A stretch of DNA of 64,000 nt from Mesorhizobium sp. B2-7-1 (GTDB taxonomy: Bacteria; Pseudomonadota; Alphaproteobacteria; Rhizobiales; Rhizobiaceae). The translations under genes were made by a program, and so were the position numbers. The stretch covers positions 1-64,000 of the forward strand of contig NZ_VFUA01000016.1 of the NCBI RefSeq assembly GCF_006440735.1, in the 5' to 3' direction. The notes below the pieces were generated by a model. It ran no database searches. It was not told where the DNA came from and saw nothing but the letters and a program-made list of their open reading frames with translations. This document shows, in pieces, positions 1 through 9,700 of the stretch (positions within the stretch are counted from its first letter, which is position 1; each line of letters opens with the position of its first letter).

Positions 1-84
1 GCGCCGGCCTATGTGTTCCTGGCCTCGCCGCAATGCTCGAGCTACATCACCGGCGAGATCCTGCCGATCATCGGGGGCTATTGA
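1..84 (+). CDS. C-terminal fragment of a short-chain dehydrogenase/reductase
   Basis: The window opens inside a gene. Frame 1 reads 27 codons to a TGA at 82-84. The peptide has the form AYVFLAS...YITGEILPIIGG, which matches the usual C-terminal end of SDR-family oxidoreductases, where a final helix is followed by S-Y-x-T-G-E/Q-x-L and a small-residue tail. Only this tail is visible, so substrate and exact subfamily cannot be given. A short GC-rich inverted repeat (GGCGGC-TTT-GCCGCC, 126-140) lies downstream and may contribute to termination, though it has no T-tract. Confidence 0.7.
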   Translation, partial: APAYVFLASPQCSSYITGEILPIIGGY

Positions 85-146
85 TCGTAAACAATTCGAC
101 CGCTTGGGCGACTGGACGATTTTGCGGCGGCTTTGCCGCCATCGAG

Positions 147-171
147 GGAACCAACTGCAAGATTGACGGTT
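147..171 (+). promoter_or_regulatory. EcfG-type (general stress) promoter for the PoxB-like gene
   Basis: GGAAC at 147-151 and GTT at 169-171 are separated by 17 bases (GGAAC-N16-gGTT). This is the -35/-10 layout known for alphaproteobacterial EcfG sigma factors. It ends 26 nt before the chosen ATG at 198, which also supports that start over the in-frame ATG at 33. Confidence 0.65.
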
Positions 172-197
172 GGGGCGCCAAGAAGCGGAGCCCCACC

Positions 198-1958
198 ATG
201 CCGAACGCAGCCGAAATCCTTGTAGACACACTAATCGCCTGGAACGTCGAAGTCGTCTTCGGTCTTCCGGGCGACGGCATAAACGGCGTCATGGAAGCGC
301 TGCGCAAAAACCAGGACAGGATATCCTTCGTCCAGGTCAGGCATGAGGAATCGGCTGCGTTCATGGCCTGCGCCTACGCGAAATGGACCGGCAGGCTTGG
401 CGTGTGCCTGGCAACATCCGGACCCGGTGGCACCCACCTTCTGACGGGTCTCTACGATGCCAAGCTCGACCAGGCGCCGGTGCTGGCAATCACCGGCATG
501 CAGTTCCATGACCTGATCGAGACCTTCACGCAGCAGGATGTCGATCTTACCCGCGTCTTCAACGACGTCAGCGTCTACAACGTCCAGGTCTCGGACGCGG
601 CGCATATGGAGAACGTCGCAAGCCTCGCCTGCCGCACGGCGCTCGCCCGCAAGGGCGTCGCCCATCTTTCGATCGCCAGCGATATCCAGGAGCAGCCCGC
701 CGACGCGGCCAAGCGATCCAAGCGCAACCGGCCGGCGCACACGCCGCAGGACATGTTCACACCGCGCTGCCTGGCGCAAGATGCGGAGTTGGACAAGGCC
801 GCGGCCCTTCTCAACGGCGCGGGGCGCGTGGCGATCCTTGCGGGACGTGGTGCGATAGGCGCGACGGCGGAGCTCGAAGAAACGGCACGGCTTCTGCAGG
901 CGCCAATCGTCAAGGCGCTGCTCGGCAAGGCGGTGCTGCCGGACGACCATCCCTACACCACTGGCGGCATCGGCATCCTGGGCACCTTGCCTTCGCAGGA
1001 GGCAATGGAGACGTGCGATGCCGTCCTCATCGTCGGCTCGACCTTCCCTTACATCGAATATTATCCGCAGCCGGGCAAAGCGCGTGGCGTCCAGATCGAT
1101 TGCGACGCGCAGCGCATCGGCCTGCGCTTCCCCGTCGAGGCCGGCCTGGTCGGCGACGCGGCCGAGACATTGCGCGCCCTCAACAAGCGGCTGAAGCAGA
1201 AAGGCGACAGCGAATTCCTGGCGACAGCACAGAGTTCGATGCAAAAATGGCGCGAGATGATGCGCCAGTCTGAAGATGGCTCGGCGCATCCGCTGAAGCC
1301 GCAGCGCATCGCACGCGCCTTCGGCGAACGCCTTGCGCAGAACTGCGTGTTGGCCACCGATTCCGGCCAGAACACCGAGCTTGCCGCCCGCCATGTCGAT
1401 CTCCGCGCTGGACAGGCCTTCGGCGTCTCGGGCGCGCTTGCCTCCATGTCCTGCGGTCTCAGCTATGCGATCGCCGCAGGCGTTGCCTTTCCCGGTCGCC
1501 CGGTCGCGGCGATCGTCGGCGACGGCGGCCTTGCCATGCAGCTCGGCGAGTTTTCAACGGCGGTGCGCTACGGCATCCCGCTGAAACTCCTGGTCATCAA
1601 GAACAACATGCTGAACCAGATCGCCTGGGAACAGATGATGTTCCTCGGCAACCCGCAATTCGGCTGCGAGCTGCAGCCGATCGATTTCGCCAAGGCCGCC
1701 GAGGCGATGGGCGGAAAGGGCTTCAGCATCGAGCGGGCGGATGAGGTCGAGCGCGTGCTCGACCAGGCTTTCGCCACCAGCGGCCCGGTGATCATCGAGG
1801 CGCTGGTCGACGCCTATGAACCGATGATGCCGCCGAAAATGCCACCCGACTACGCCAAGAACTTCCGCAAGGCGCTGCCTCAGACTCCGGGCCGCGGCGA
1901 GATCGAGGAAAACGTCGCCCGGGAGCCGGCAAAGACGATGATGGAGGCAGGAGAATAG
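198..1958 (+). CDS. Thiamine-pyrophosphate enzyme, pyruvate oxidase/acetolactate synthase type
   Basis: The 586-aa product belongs to the POX/ALS/benzoylformate decarboxylase superfamily. The N-terminal Pyr domain has GLPGDGINGVMEAL and the catalytic Glu region VRHEESAAFMA. A central nucleotide-type domain follows, and the C-terminal TPP domain has the GDGG...NN metal-diphosphate motif (GDGGLAMQ through IKNNMLNQIAWEQ). Length is close to E. coli PoxB (572 aa), and the enzyme may oxidise or decarboxylate pyruvate in stationary or stressed cells. The frame stays open to 33, but that extension overlaps the SDR tail and precedes the EcfG-type promoter, so ATG 198 (with GCGGAG upstream) is preferred. 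The next gene starts 12 nt after the stop with an AGGAGGG site, suggesting an operon. Substrate is inferred. Confidence 0.85.
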   Translation: MPNAAEILVDTLIAWNVEVVFGLPGDGINGVMEALRKNQDRISFVQVRHEESAAFMACAYAKWTGRLGVCLATSGPGGTHLLTGLYDAKLDQAPVLAITGMQFHDLIETFTQQDVDLTRVFNDVSVYNVQVSDAAHMENVASLACRTALARKGVAHLSIASDIQEQPADAAKRSKRNRPAHTPQDMFTPRCLAQDAELDKAAALLNGAGRVAILAGRGAIGATAELEETARLLQAPIVKALLGKAVLPDDHPYTTGGIGILGTLPSQEAMETCDAVLIVGSTFPYIEYYPQPGKARGVQIDCDAQRIGLRFPVEAGLVGDAAETLRALNKRLKQKGDSEFLATAQSSMQKWREMMRQSEDGSAHPLKPQRIARAFGERLAQNCVLATDSGQNTELAARHVDLRAGQAFGVSGALASMSCGLSYAIAAGVAFPGRPVAAIVGDGGLAMQLGEFSTAVRYGIPLKLLVIKNNMLNQIAWEQMMFLGNPQFGCELQPIDFAKAAEAMGGKGFSIERADEVERVLDQAFATSGPVIIEALVDAYEPMMPPKMPPDYAKNFRKALPQTPGRGEIEENVAREPAKTMMEAGE

Positions 1959-1970
1959 GAGGGAATTCCG

Positions 1971-3962
1971 ATGCTCGATCTTTCCCGCGAGCGCCGTCGG
2001 ATGGTCGATGTTCATCTCGGCCGGCGCGGCATCCATGATCGGGAAATCCTGGCGGCGATGCGCGAGGTTCCCCGCGAAGTCTTCGTGGATCCCGGCTACG
2101 AGGAATTCGCCTATGAGGACGGACCGCTGCCGATCGCGCAAGGGCAGACGATATCGCAGCCTTACGTCGTCGCCTTCATGCTGGAGATGGCGCAGCTCGG
2201 TGCGGGCGACCAGGTGCTCGAAGTCGGCACGGGATCGGGCTATGCGGCGGCTGTCATGAGCCGCATCGTCGACCATGTCTACACGATCGAACGCCATGCG
2301 GCGCTGGCCGAGACCGCACGGCGCCGCTTTCAGAGACTAGGCTACGGCAACATCGAAGTTCGGACCGGCGACGGCACCAGAGGCTGGCCGGAAGCGGCAC
2401 CCTTCGACGCCATCGTGGTGGCGGCGAGCGGTCCGGGCGCGCCACTGGCCTTGCAGCAGCAACTCGACGTCGGCGGCAGGCTGGTCATTCCGGTGAGCGA
2501 CGATCCTGACGAGCAGCGCCTGCTCAAGGTGACCCGCACGGGCGCATCGACCTACAGCGAGGAGGATTTCGGCGGGGTGCGCTTCGTCCCGCTCATCGGC
2601 GAACAGGGCTGGCGAGAGGAAAGCCGTCCGACGACTATCCGCGCGGTTCCGCTGGCGCGCCAGCGCAGCCTCCCGGAAATGATCGCCGCAGCCGCCGAGC
2701 CGCTGCCCGACTTCGACGATCCCGGCTTTGCCGAACCGTTCGACCGGTTCGCGGACCGGCGGATCGTCCTGCTCGGCGAAGCCAGCCACGGCACATCCGA
2801 ATTCTACCGGGCGCGCGCGGCAATCACCAAAAGGCTAATCGAGAGGCATGGCTTCACCATCTTGGCCGTGGAGGCCGATTGGCCAGATGCGGCTGCGATC
2901 GACCGCTACGTTCGAGGTAAGGGCACTTCCAGTGGCGCCGAACGACCGTTTCAGCGCTTTCCGACCTGGATGTGGCGCAACACTGACGTCGCAGCATTCG
3001 TGAAGTGGTTGCGCGAGCACAATCACAAGGTCAAGGCACTCCAGCCGCAAGCAGGATTCTACGGCCTCGATATCTACAACATGCGCGGCTCGATCGCCGC
3101 CGTCCTGGAGTATCTCGATCGCACCGATCCCGAAGCGGCGAGAATTGCGCGGGAACGCTATGGCTGCCTGACACCTTGGCAGACCGAGCCGTCGACCTAT
3201 GGCCGCGCCGCGCTGACCAGGGGTTACCGCGAATGCGAGGAAGCGGTTCTCGAACAATGCCGCGAGATGCTGGCGAGGCAGCTTGACGATACCGGACAAG
3301 ACGGCGACGACCTTTTCGACGCCGCGCAGAATGCCCGTCTCGTCGCCTCCGCCGAGCATTATTACCGCACCATGTATTATGGCGGCCCGCAATCCTGGAA
3401 TTTGCGCGATACTCATATGTTCGAAACGCTGGAGCATATCCTCGATACGCGGGGCCCCAACGCGAAAGCTGTGGTGTGGGCACACAATTCGCATATCGGC
3501 GATGCGCGCTACACCGAAATGGGTATCTCGCGCGACGAACTGAATGTCGGCCAGCTCTGCCGGCAGCGGTTTGGCGATGCTGCGGCGCTCATCGGCTTCG
3601 GCACGCATGCGGGCACCGTCGCGGCAGCGACCGATTGGGACGGCGAGATGGAAATCAAATCGGTGCGGCCCTCTCGCGAAGACAGCTACGAGCGGCTCTG
3701 CCACGACGCCGGCATCGGCCGGTTCCTGCTTGACCTCGGACGCGACCCGGACCTGCGCGACCGCCTGACCGAGCGCCGCCTGGAACGCTTCATCGGCGTG
3801 ATCTACCGGCCGGAAACGGAATTGCACAGCCACTATGCCGACGCCTCGCTGGCGCGTCAGTTCGATGCCTTTGCGTGGTTCGATGAAACCAGCGCCGTCA
3901 CGCCGCTCGGACCCGAGCACGCGGCAGAAGGGATGCCGGACACTTATCCGTTCGGCGTTTGA
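1971..3962 (+). CDS. Fusion of protein-L-isoaspartate O-methyltransferase and erythromycin-esterase-like domain
   Basis: The 663-aa protein carries two unrelated domains. Residues about 1-215 are a PCMT: AQGQTISQPYVVAFM substrate loop and SAM-binding LEVGTGSGYAAAV. PCMT repairs isoaspartyl damage in proteins. Residues about 240-650 are an erythromycin-esterase/EreA-like domain, with GEASHGTSEFYRAR, EADWPDAA, and VWAHNSHIGDAR carrying the likely catalytic His and Glu residues. A strong Shine-Dalgarno (AGGAGGG, 6 nt before ATG) decides the start. It sits directly behind the PoxB-like gene and probably shares its EcfG-type promoter. PCMT alone is usually about 210-220 aa. The second domain's substrate is unknown; macrolide hydrolysis should not be assumed. 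Confidence 0.85.
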   Translation: MLDLSRERRRMVDVHLGRRGIHDREILAAMREVPREVFVDPGYEEFAYEDGPLPIAQGQTISQPYVVAFMLEMAQLGAGDQVLEVGTGSGYAAAVMSRIVDHVYTIERHAALAETARRRFQRLGYGNIEVRTGDGTRGWPEAAPFDAIVVAASGPGAPLALQQQLDVGGRLVIPVSDDPDEQRLLKVTRTGASTYSEEDFGGVRFVPLIGEQGWREESRPTTIRAVPLARQRSLPEMIAAAAEPLPDFDDPGFAEPFDRFADRRIVLLGEASHGTSEFYRARAAITKRLIERHGFTILAVEADWPDAAAIDRYVRGKGTSSGAERPFQRFPTWMWRNTDVAAFVKWLREHNHKVKALQPQAGFYGLDIYNMRGSIAAVLEYLDRTDPEAARIARERYGCLTPWQTEPSTYGRAALTRGYRECEEAVLEQCREMLARQLDDTGQDGDDLFDAAQNARLVASAEHYYRTMYYGGPQSWNLRDTHMFETLEHILDTRGPNAKAVVWAHNSHIGDARYTEMGISRDELNVGQLCRQRFGDAAALIGFGTHAGTVAAATDWDGEMEIKSVRPSREDSYERLCHDAGIGRFLLDLGRDPDLRDRLTERRLERFIGVIYRPETELHSHYADASLARQFDAFAWFDETSAVTPLGPEHAAEGMPDTYPFGV

Positions 3963-3966
3963 TGTC

Positions 3967-3991
3967 GGAACATTCTGCGTCCCTTCCGGTT
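3967..3991 (+). promoter_or_regulatory. EcfG-type promoter
   Basis: GGAAC at 3967-3971 is followed after 17 bases by GTT at 3989-3991 (GGAAC-N16-gGTT). It lies 25 nt upstream of the ATG at 4016 and starts just after the stop of the PCMT fusion gene. Confidence 0.6.
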
Positions 3992-4015
3992 CGGAGGGTT
4001 TAGCGAGGAACGGCC

Positions 4016-4219
4016 ATGAGCGGAAGCCAGCACCCAAAATCGAAAAAGCCGAGCGACGCCGACATGGAGAACGATCCCGGCATCGGGACCTCCAAGGGCA
4101 CCATCAAGGAGGGCGACGAGTTGGAGCATGGCGAGAACACGGTCGAGGGAGATGTCGAGAACGACACCACCTCAACGGGCGGAATCAACGCGCGCCAGAA
4201 AATTCGCGCGAACAAGTAA
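4016..4219 (+). CDS. Small hydrophilic hypothetical protein
   Basis: The 67-aa product is highly polar, rich in Gly, Glu, Asp, Lys and Thr (MSGSQHPKSKKPSDAD... ending ARQKIRANK). It has no signal peptide, membrane segment or Cys, and looks intrinsically disordered, like many small stress-induced proteins. GAGGAA lies 8 nt upstream of the ATG, and an EcfG-type promoter ends 24 nt before it. No family is recognised with certainty. Confidence 0.65.
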   Translation: MSGSQHPKSKKPSDADMENDPGIGTSKGTIKEGDELEHGENTVEGDVENDTTSTGGINARQKIRANK

Positions 4220-4399
4220 ACTGTCATCGCCCTCACAGCCAACCGTGCCAGGGGCCACCGGAACGGCGGGATTCCAAAGGCGACGTTCCCGCGACGCTTT
4301 GTGCTCGCATTCAATCCACTCGAAATCCGATGGAACAAACCTCCCGGCACTCGATTCGGCGCTGGTAAGCGCGCAGTTCAGGCGCGAGAGGAGGTCGGC

Positions 4400-4603
4400 A
4401 TGGATAGGGAAGAGCGCATCAGGCAACGTGCCCACGAGATCTGGGAACGGCAAGGCCGCCCCGATGGGCGTGAGCAGGAGCATTGGGATCAAGCCGTCCA
4501 GGAAATCGAGTCGGAAGGTTCGGAAGCCGAGCGCGGCCCGGTGACGCCGGATCCGGCGGTTGGCGTCGGCTCGGATCCGGCCGCCAACAGGCCCGGCGGC
4601 TGA
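4400..4603 (+). CDS. DUF2934 family small protein
   Basis: The 67-aa protein begins MDREERIRQRAHEIWER and continues GRPDGREQEHWDQA, the hallmark of DUF2934 (R-x-RAYxIWExEGRPxGRxxEHWxxA). The C-terminal half is Pro/Gly-rich and disordered. GAGGAGG 6 nt upstream of ATG 4400 fixes the start; the open frame extends to 4301 but without such a site. The function of DUF2934 is unknown. These proteins are common in rhizobial stress regions. Confidence 0.8.
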   Translation: MDREERIRQRAHEIWERQGRPDGREQEHWDQAVQEIESEGSEAERGPVTPDPAVGVGSDPAANRPGG

Positions 4604-4621
4604 AGGCACGGCGACCAGCGA

Positions 4622-4759
4622 ATGCGTCGTATCGTTACACTTGTCGCGGCTCTGCTGATCGTGATGATCGCCCTTTGGCTTTGGGCTGACCAGACAAGCA
4701 AACGCCCCAGCGGCGGCGCCCAGCAGCCGTCGCCGCACGCTATCGACCAAGGTGGCTGA
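4622..4759 (+). CDS. Small single-pass membrane protein
   Basis: A 45-codon frame encodes MRRIVTLVAALLIVMIALWL followed by a polar Ser/Pro/Gln tail. Two Arg residues precede an approximately 18-residue hydrophobic helix, typical of an inner-membrane anchor with the C-terminus outside, or of an uncleaved signal. It begins 19 nt after the DUF2934 gene and could be cotranscribed with it. No clear Shine-Dalgarno is seen and no family is recognised, so this is a moderate call. Confidence 0.45.
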   Translation: MRRIVTLVAALLIVMIALWLWADQTSKRPSGGAQQPSPHAIDQGG

Positions 4760-4881
4760 TCCGGATCGTTGCCGTATTTCGGGATCGGCGCCACCCCGCT
4801 TGGAATAGCGCTCGCGCGGAGCCTGCTCTGATCTCAACCGCCTCGTCCGGCGGCCCTTGCTCGCCGGACGACACGTTTATC

Positions 4882-5313
4882 TCAATGCACGAAGCGGCTC
4901 CTGAGCCAGGCGAGAACCCAGTTGCCTTGTACGATCTTGCGCACCCGCGCGGCAGCCCAACTCGCCTGCATCGTGGCGCCGGCATGGCAACTACAGACGA
5001 CGTCATGCAATTGCCAATCGGAGAGTTCGAAGAAGCGCTTCGCCTCGCCATAGGTGTCCGATTGCAACCCGGCCGCGCGCAGCAACGGATCATCGAACGC
5101 AACCGCGAGCGGCGATCCGTCCGCCCGCACCCGTTCACGGACCCCGGGATCGACATATTCGGTGCCCGTCAGCGCCGCGAGGCAGCGCAGGGGATTGCGG
5201 TCGAGCAGGTCCGCCCACCGCTCGATCCGCTGCGTTCTCGTTGCAAGAGGGATCAATCCAAGCCGGTCGACGACCGCCAACGATTGAAGTTCGTATGAGG
5301 TCTGATGCTTCAT
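4882..5313 (-). CDS. Conserved hypothetical protein, 143 aa
   Basis: The product starts MKHQTSYELQSLAVVDRLGL, is mostly alpha-helical by composition, has no membrane segment, and contains a CSCHAG stretch near residue 106. ATG 5313 is chosen over the upstream in-frame start (5436) because AGGAGAC lies at the right distance. An EcfG-type promoter sits about 155 nt upstream (5469-5493). No function is recognised. The two close Cys residues plus His could bind metal, but there is no second pair. Confidence 0.6.
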   Translation of the reverse strand: MKHQTSYELQSLAVVDRLGLIPLATRTQRIERWADLLDRNPLRCLAALTGTEYVDPGVRERVRADGSPLAVAFDDPLLRAAGLQSDTYGEAKRFFELSDWQLHDVVCSCHAGATMQASWAAARVRKIVQGNWVLAWLRSRFVH

Positions 5314-5468
5314 TGCTGTCTCCTGTGGTTCTTGGCGGTACATCCGCACTGCGGCGCGGCAGATCCTGCCGGGGCCCGAAGCCCACGCCTGCGAGGGACA
5401 GGCGCGGGCCGACCAGGTGTTGCCACCCGTCTTCACAGACGCCTGGCACGGCGTCCGAAGCGAACCCG

Positions 5469-5493
5469 AACTGCCAGCGATCTCCTATGTTCC
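5469..5493 (-). promoter_or_regulatory. EcfG-type promoter, minus strand
   Basis: On the plus strand AAC (5469-5471), 17 bases, GTTCC (5489-5493), i.e. GGAAC-N17-GTT on the minus strand. It points toward the 4882-5313 gene and implies a leader of roughly 150 nt. It is one of two EcfG-type sites in the divergent gap 5314-5649. Confidence 0.55.
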
Positions 5494-5538
5494 AGCCATC
5501 TTTTGCGACGACGGAGAGGCGCTTGGACCTGCAGCCAT

Positions 5539-5563
5539 GGAACATCGCGCGGATTGCGTTGTT
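5539..5563 (+). promoter_or_regulatory. EcfG-type promoter for cheB-like operon
   Basis: GGAAC at 5539-5543, 17 bases, GTT at 5561-5563 (GGAAC-N16-tGTT), 86 nt before the CheB-like start at 5650. With the opposing site at 5469-5493 it makes this a divergent stress-promoter region. Confidence 0.55.
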
Positions 5564-5649
5564 AAAGAGCTGACCGGTCGCTGAACCGCGATGGCGCCGT
5601 CACCGCAACGGAACGGTTCTCACAGCCCAATCTGGAGGCTCGTCGCGGA

Positions 5650-6702
5650 ATGGCCCATTCCAAAGGCCCGAAAAACCACAACATCATCGTCATCGGCGCC
5701 TCGGCCGGCGGGATCGAGCCCCTGAAGCAGATTGTCAGCGATCTGCCCGCCGACCTGCCGGCGGCCGTATTCGTCGTGGTGCATGTCGGCCAGGTCAGCT
5801 ACCTGCCCGAAATCCTCGACCGGGCGGGACCGCTCGGTGCCGTGCCGGCCGGGAACGGTGCTGCCTTCACGATGGGCTGCATCTATGTGGCGCCACCCGG
5901 CTCCCACCTTCTCCTCCATGATGGCCATATGCTGCTAAGGCGCGGCCCACGCGAAAACCTTGCACGGCCGGCCATCGATCCTTTATTCCGCTCGGCGGCG
6001 TTGAGCTACGGCGCCAGCGTTGTCGGCGTGTTGCTGTCGGGTGCGCTTTCCGACGGCACCGCCGGGCTAAGGGCCGTCAAGGCAGTCGGCGGGCTGGCGG
6101 TCGTCCAGCATTCCAAGGATGCGCTGGTGCCGGCCATGGTGGAAAGCGCGCTGCGCTACGTCGAGATAGATCACTGCCTGCCGGCGGCGGAACTCGGCGC
6201 TTTGCTGGCAAAGCTCGTGGCGGAACCGGCCGGTAAAACCTTTCCGGCCTCGCCGGTGATCAGGTTGGAGGCGGCCCTCGCCGCGCAGGAGCATTCGACC
6301 ATGAAAGATGAAGATCGACTTGGCGAGTTGTCGGTGTTTACATGCCCGGAATGCCACGGGCCGCTGTGGCAGATCGAAGACGGTGACATGCTGCGCTATC
6401 GGTGCCATACCGGGCATGCCTTTACCGCCGACGCAGTGATGGAGGCGCAGGCGATCGAGGCGGACGAGATCCTGTGGAGCCTGCTCCGCTCACATCAACA
6501 GCGGGCCGCGTTCACCCGGCGGATGGCCGAGCGGGAGAGGACGAAGGATCGACGTGAACTCGCCTTCGAACTGGGCAGGCGAGCGAAGGAATACGAAGCG
6601 GATGCCGCTCTCATCGAGCGCATTCTGGAAAGCAGGCGGGTGCAGGTAGCAGACGATGGCGCGGTCACCGAGGAAGGCAACGGAAAGAAAGCCGCGGACT
6701 AG
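5650..6702 (+). CDS. Stand-alone CheB-type protein-glutamate methylesterase
   Basis: The 350-aa protein has a CheB methylesterase catalytic domain (residues about 10-195) with IGASAGG containing the nucleophile Ser, VVVHVGQ with the catalytic His, and LSGALSDGTAGL with the Asp. Unlike chemotaxis CheB it lacks an N-terminal receiver. The C-terminal part has a CPECHGPL...RCHTGHAF zinc-ribbon-like segment and a charged helix (RRMAERERTKDRRELAF). There are no chemotaxis genes nearby; it overlaps the large CheB-CheR kinase by 47 nt, so both probably act in one non-chemotaxis signalling pathway. An EcfG-type promoter lies upstream. Confidence 0.85.
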   Translation: MAHSKGPKNHNIIVIGASAGGIEPLKQIVSDLPADLPAAVFVVVHVGQVSYLPEILDRAGPLGAVPAGNGAAFTMGCIYVAPPGSHLLLHDGHMLLRRGPRENLARPAIDPLFRSAALSYGASVVGVLLSGALSDGTAGLRAVKAVGGLAVVQHSKDALVPAMVESALRYVEIDHCLPAAELGALLAKLVAEPAGKTFPASPVIRLEAALAAQEHSTMKDEDRLGELSVFTCPECHGPLWQIEDGDMLRYRCHTGHAFTADAVMEAQAIEADEILWSLLRSHQQRAAFTRRMAERERTKDRRELAFELGRRAKEYEADAALIERILESRRVQVADDGAVTEEGNGKKAAD

Positions 6703-9700
6703 CTCGCCCGAGCCCGCCACCGCGGACGCGCGAGAGCCTGCCTCCTTTCCCGTTATCGGCATCGGCGCGTCGGCGGGCGGCATTGGGGCCTTGCAGAAAT
6801 TCTTCCCGGAGGTTCCGGTCGACAGCGGCTTTGCCTATGTCGTTATTCAGCATCTCGACGCCGAGCACGAAAGTGTGCTCGCCAGCATCATCCAGCGCTC
6901 GACCGCCATCAGGACGCACACCGCCGCTGAAGGGGCGGAAATCGAGCCGGACAACATCTATGTCATCCCTCCGGGCGCATCGCTGACGGTCAACGGCCAA
7001 CGTTTTCACGTGGCCAAGATGACGACCACGCGCGCCAAGCGCACGCCGATCGACGATTTCTTCACCTCGCTGGCGCAGGAGCAGTCGGAAAATGCGGCAG
7101 CCATCATCCTGTCTGGGACGGGCAGCGACGGCACGATCGGGCTGAGGGCGATCAAGGAGCACGGCGGTCTGACACTAGCGCAGGAAAGTGCCGAATATGA
7201 CGGCATGATGCGCAGCGCCGTCCAGAGCGGCCTGGTTGACATGGTGCTTCCCGCCGAGGAGATGGCGGGCAAGCTGATCGGCTATTTCCGCCACTTCAAC
7301 CACACCGAGAGCGAGCGCGACCGCCGCAAGCGCGATGTCGCCGAGCAGCTTTCGCGCATTGCGGCGCTGCTTCGTGTGCGCACCGGCCATGATTTCAGCG
7401 GCTACAAGGACAACACGATCCTGCGGCGCATCCAGCGCCGCATGCAGGTGCTGCAGATCGACGATCCGACCTTCTTCTATAAGCGGCTGCGGGACGAGCC
7501 GCAGCAGGTTGACCTTCTGTTCCAGGACCTGCTGATCGGCGTCACCAACTTCTTCCGCGACGAGCACGCCTTCAATGCGCTGGAAAGGCTAGTCATTCCT
7601 CGACTGTTCGAGGGCCGCAAGCCCGACGAGACGATCCGCGTATGGGTGCCGGGTTGCGCGACGGGCGAAGAGGCCTATTCGATCGCCGTGCTTTTGAAGG
7701 AGAACGCGCCGCGCGGCGCAGCCTCGCCCAATTTGCAGATCTTCGCCACGGACATCGATGAGCGCGCGCTGGAGGTCGCTCGCGCGGGCCGCTATCCGGC
7801 AACGATCGCGACGGACATAACGCCGAAGCGGCTCAGGGAGTTCTTCTCACGCGAGGATGGCACCTACCGCGTTTCGGCCGAGCTGCGCGAAGTCTGCCTG
7901 TTTTCCGCGCATAATGTGTTGCGTGACCCGCCCTTCTCCAGGCTCGACCTGATCGCCTGCCGCAACCTTCTGATCTATATGGGCCCGGAGCTGCAGGAAA
8001 AGATTGTCCCGATCTTTCACTACGCGCTGCGCGACAACGGCTATCTCTTCCTCGGATCCTCGGAAAACGTCACGCGGCACGCCCGCCTGTTCTCGACCGT
8101 CGACAAGATGAGCCGCATCTTCCAGAAGCGCGGCGGGGTAACTCCACATCGGTTGCCAGAATTCCCGCTCGCTGCGGCGGCAAGGCAGACCGCGCCCAAT
8201 GCACGCCAGCGGGAGAAGAACGGAACCTTGCAGGAGATGGCGGAGCGTCTTCTCGTCGAACGATTTGCGCCAGCCTATGTGGTGGTCAACGCCGTCGGGG
8301 AACTGGCGCACAGTTCGGGCGGCACGGGGAAATATCTCGAACTCGCCGCAGGCGCTCCCGACCACAACGTCTTTTCCATGGCAAGGCGGGGCTTGCGCAT
8401 GGATTTGCGCGCCGCCCTCCACAAGGCGGCCAGCACCGGACAGGTGGCGATCCAGAGCAAGATCACCGTCGGGACCAATGGCGGTCGCCAGACGATCAGC
8501 CTAGCTGTCCAGCCGCTGCCTTCGGACGGCTCGTCGGACCCGCTCTATATGCTGGTCTTCCGAGATGTCGGCGGCATCAAGGCGGAATCCGACGACGAGC
8601 CTGTTCACACGACCGACGATGTCGAAAGCGCCAATATCAGTCAGCTCGAAAGGGAGCTGAGGGAAACCAAGGAGCGGCTGCAGATCACGACGGAGGAGCT
8701 CGAATCCTCCAATGAAGAGCTGAAATCCTCGAACGAGGAGCTTTCCTCGATCAACGAAGAGCTGCAGTCGTCCAACGAGGAACTCGAGACATCGAAAGAG
8801 GAGCTTCAGTCGATCAACGAGGAGTTGAACACAGTCAATGCCGAGCTCAGTCTGCGCGTGGACGAACTCACCCGCGCCAACAACGACATGGCGAACCTGC
8901 TCGAAAGCACGCAGATCGCCACCGTCTTCCTCGACCGCGACCTCTGCATCAAGAACTTCACACCGACCGCGCGCGACATGTTCCGGTTGGTGGAAAGCGA
9001 TGTCGGCCGGCCGCTGGCGCATGTCCGTCCGCGCTTCCCCGCCGACGGCCTGCAGGCCGATATGGAACAGGTGCTGCAAAGGCTCGGCACAATCGAGCGG
9101 CAGGTCGAGGGTACGGAGAACGGCCAGACCTATATCATGCGGGTGCTGCCCTACCGGACGGTCGACAATATCATAGCGGGCGTCGTCATCACCTTCGTCG
9201 ACGTCACCCAGATCACGCAGGCCGAGGAAAGGATCGGCGTGCTCTCGCATGACCTGCGCAACCGCATCGAAAGCCTCGGAACCCTGCTCGACCTAGTTCC
9301 GATCGGCATCTTCATCGCCGAGGATGGCGCTGGCGCGGAGATCCGCGCCAACCGGCGCGCGGCGGAGTTGCTCGGTTGGCGCGCTACCGGCAACAAGCTG
9401 ATATCCATGCCCGCCGCGTTACCGTTGACGCTAAATGGCACCAAAGTGGGCGCCGACGACCAGCCACTGCTCAAGGCGATGCGCATCGGCAAGGCAGTGC
9501 CCGGCTACGAAGCGCGGATCCTGCGTGACGATGGCGCCGTCGTCGACGTCATGATGTCGGCCAATCCGCTTTTCGACGAAAAGGGCAAGGTACGCGGCGC
9601 GATAGCGGCGCTGGTCGACATATCGAGCCACAAGGAGGCCGAGCGCAGTCAGGAAAGGCTGCTGCATGAGTTGCAGCACCGGGTGAAGAACATCCTGGCC

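Noticed and set aside
126..140. Short hairpin GGCGGC-TTT-GCCGCC as terminator of the SDR gene
   Set aside because: Only a 6-bp stem without a T-tract; noted in the SDR entry but not called a terminator.
231..1394. Long minus-strand ORF of 387 codons
   Set aside because: It is antisense to the TPP enzyme, Arg/Leu/Gly-rich and without family motifs; a shadow of GC-rich coding DNA.
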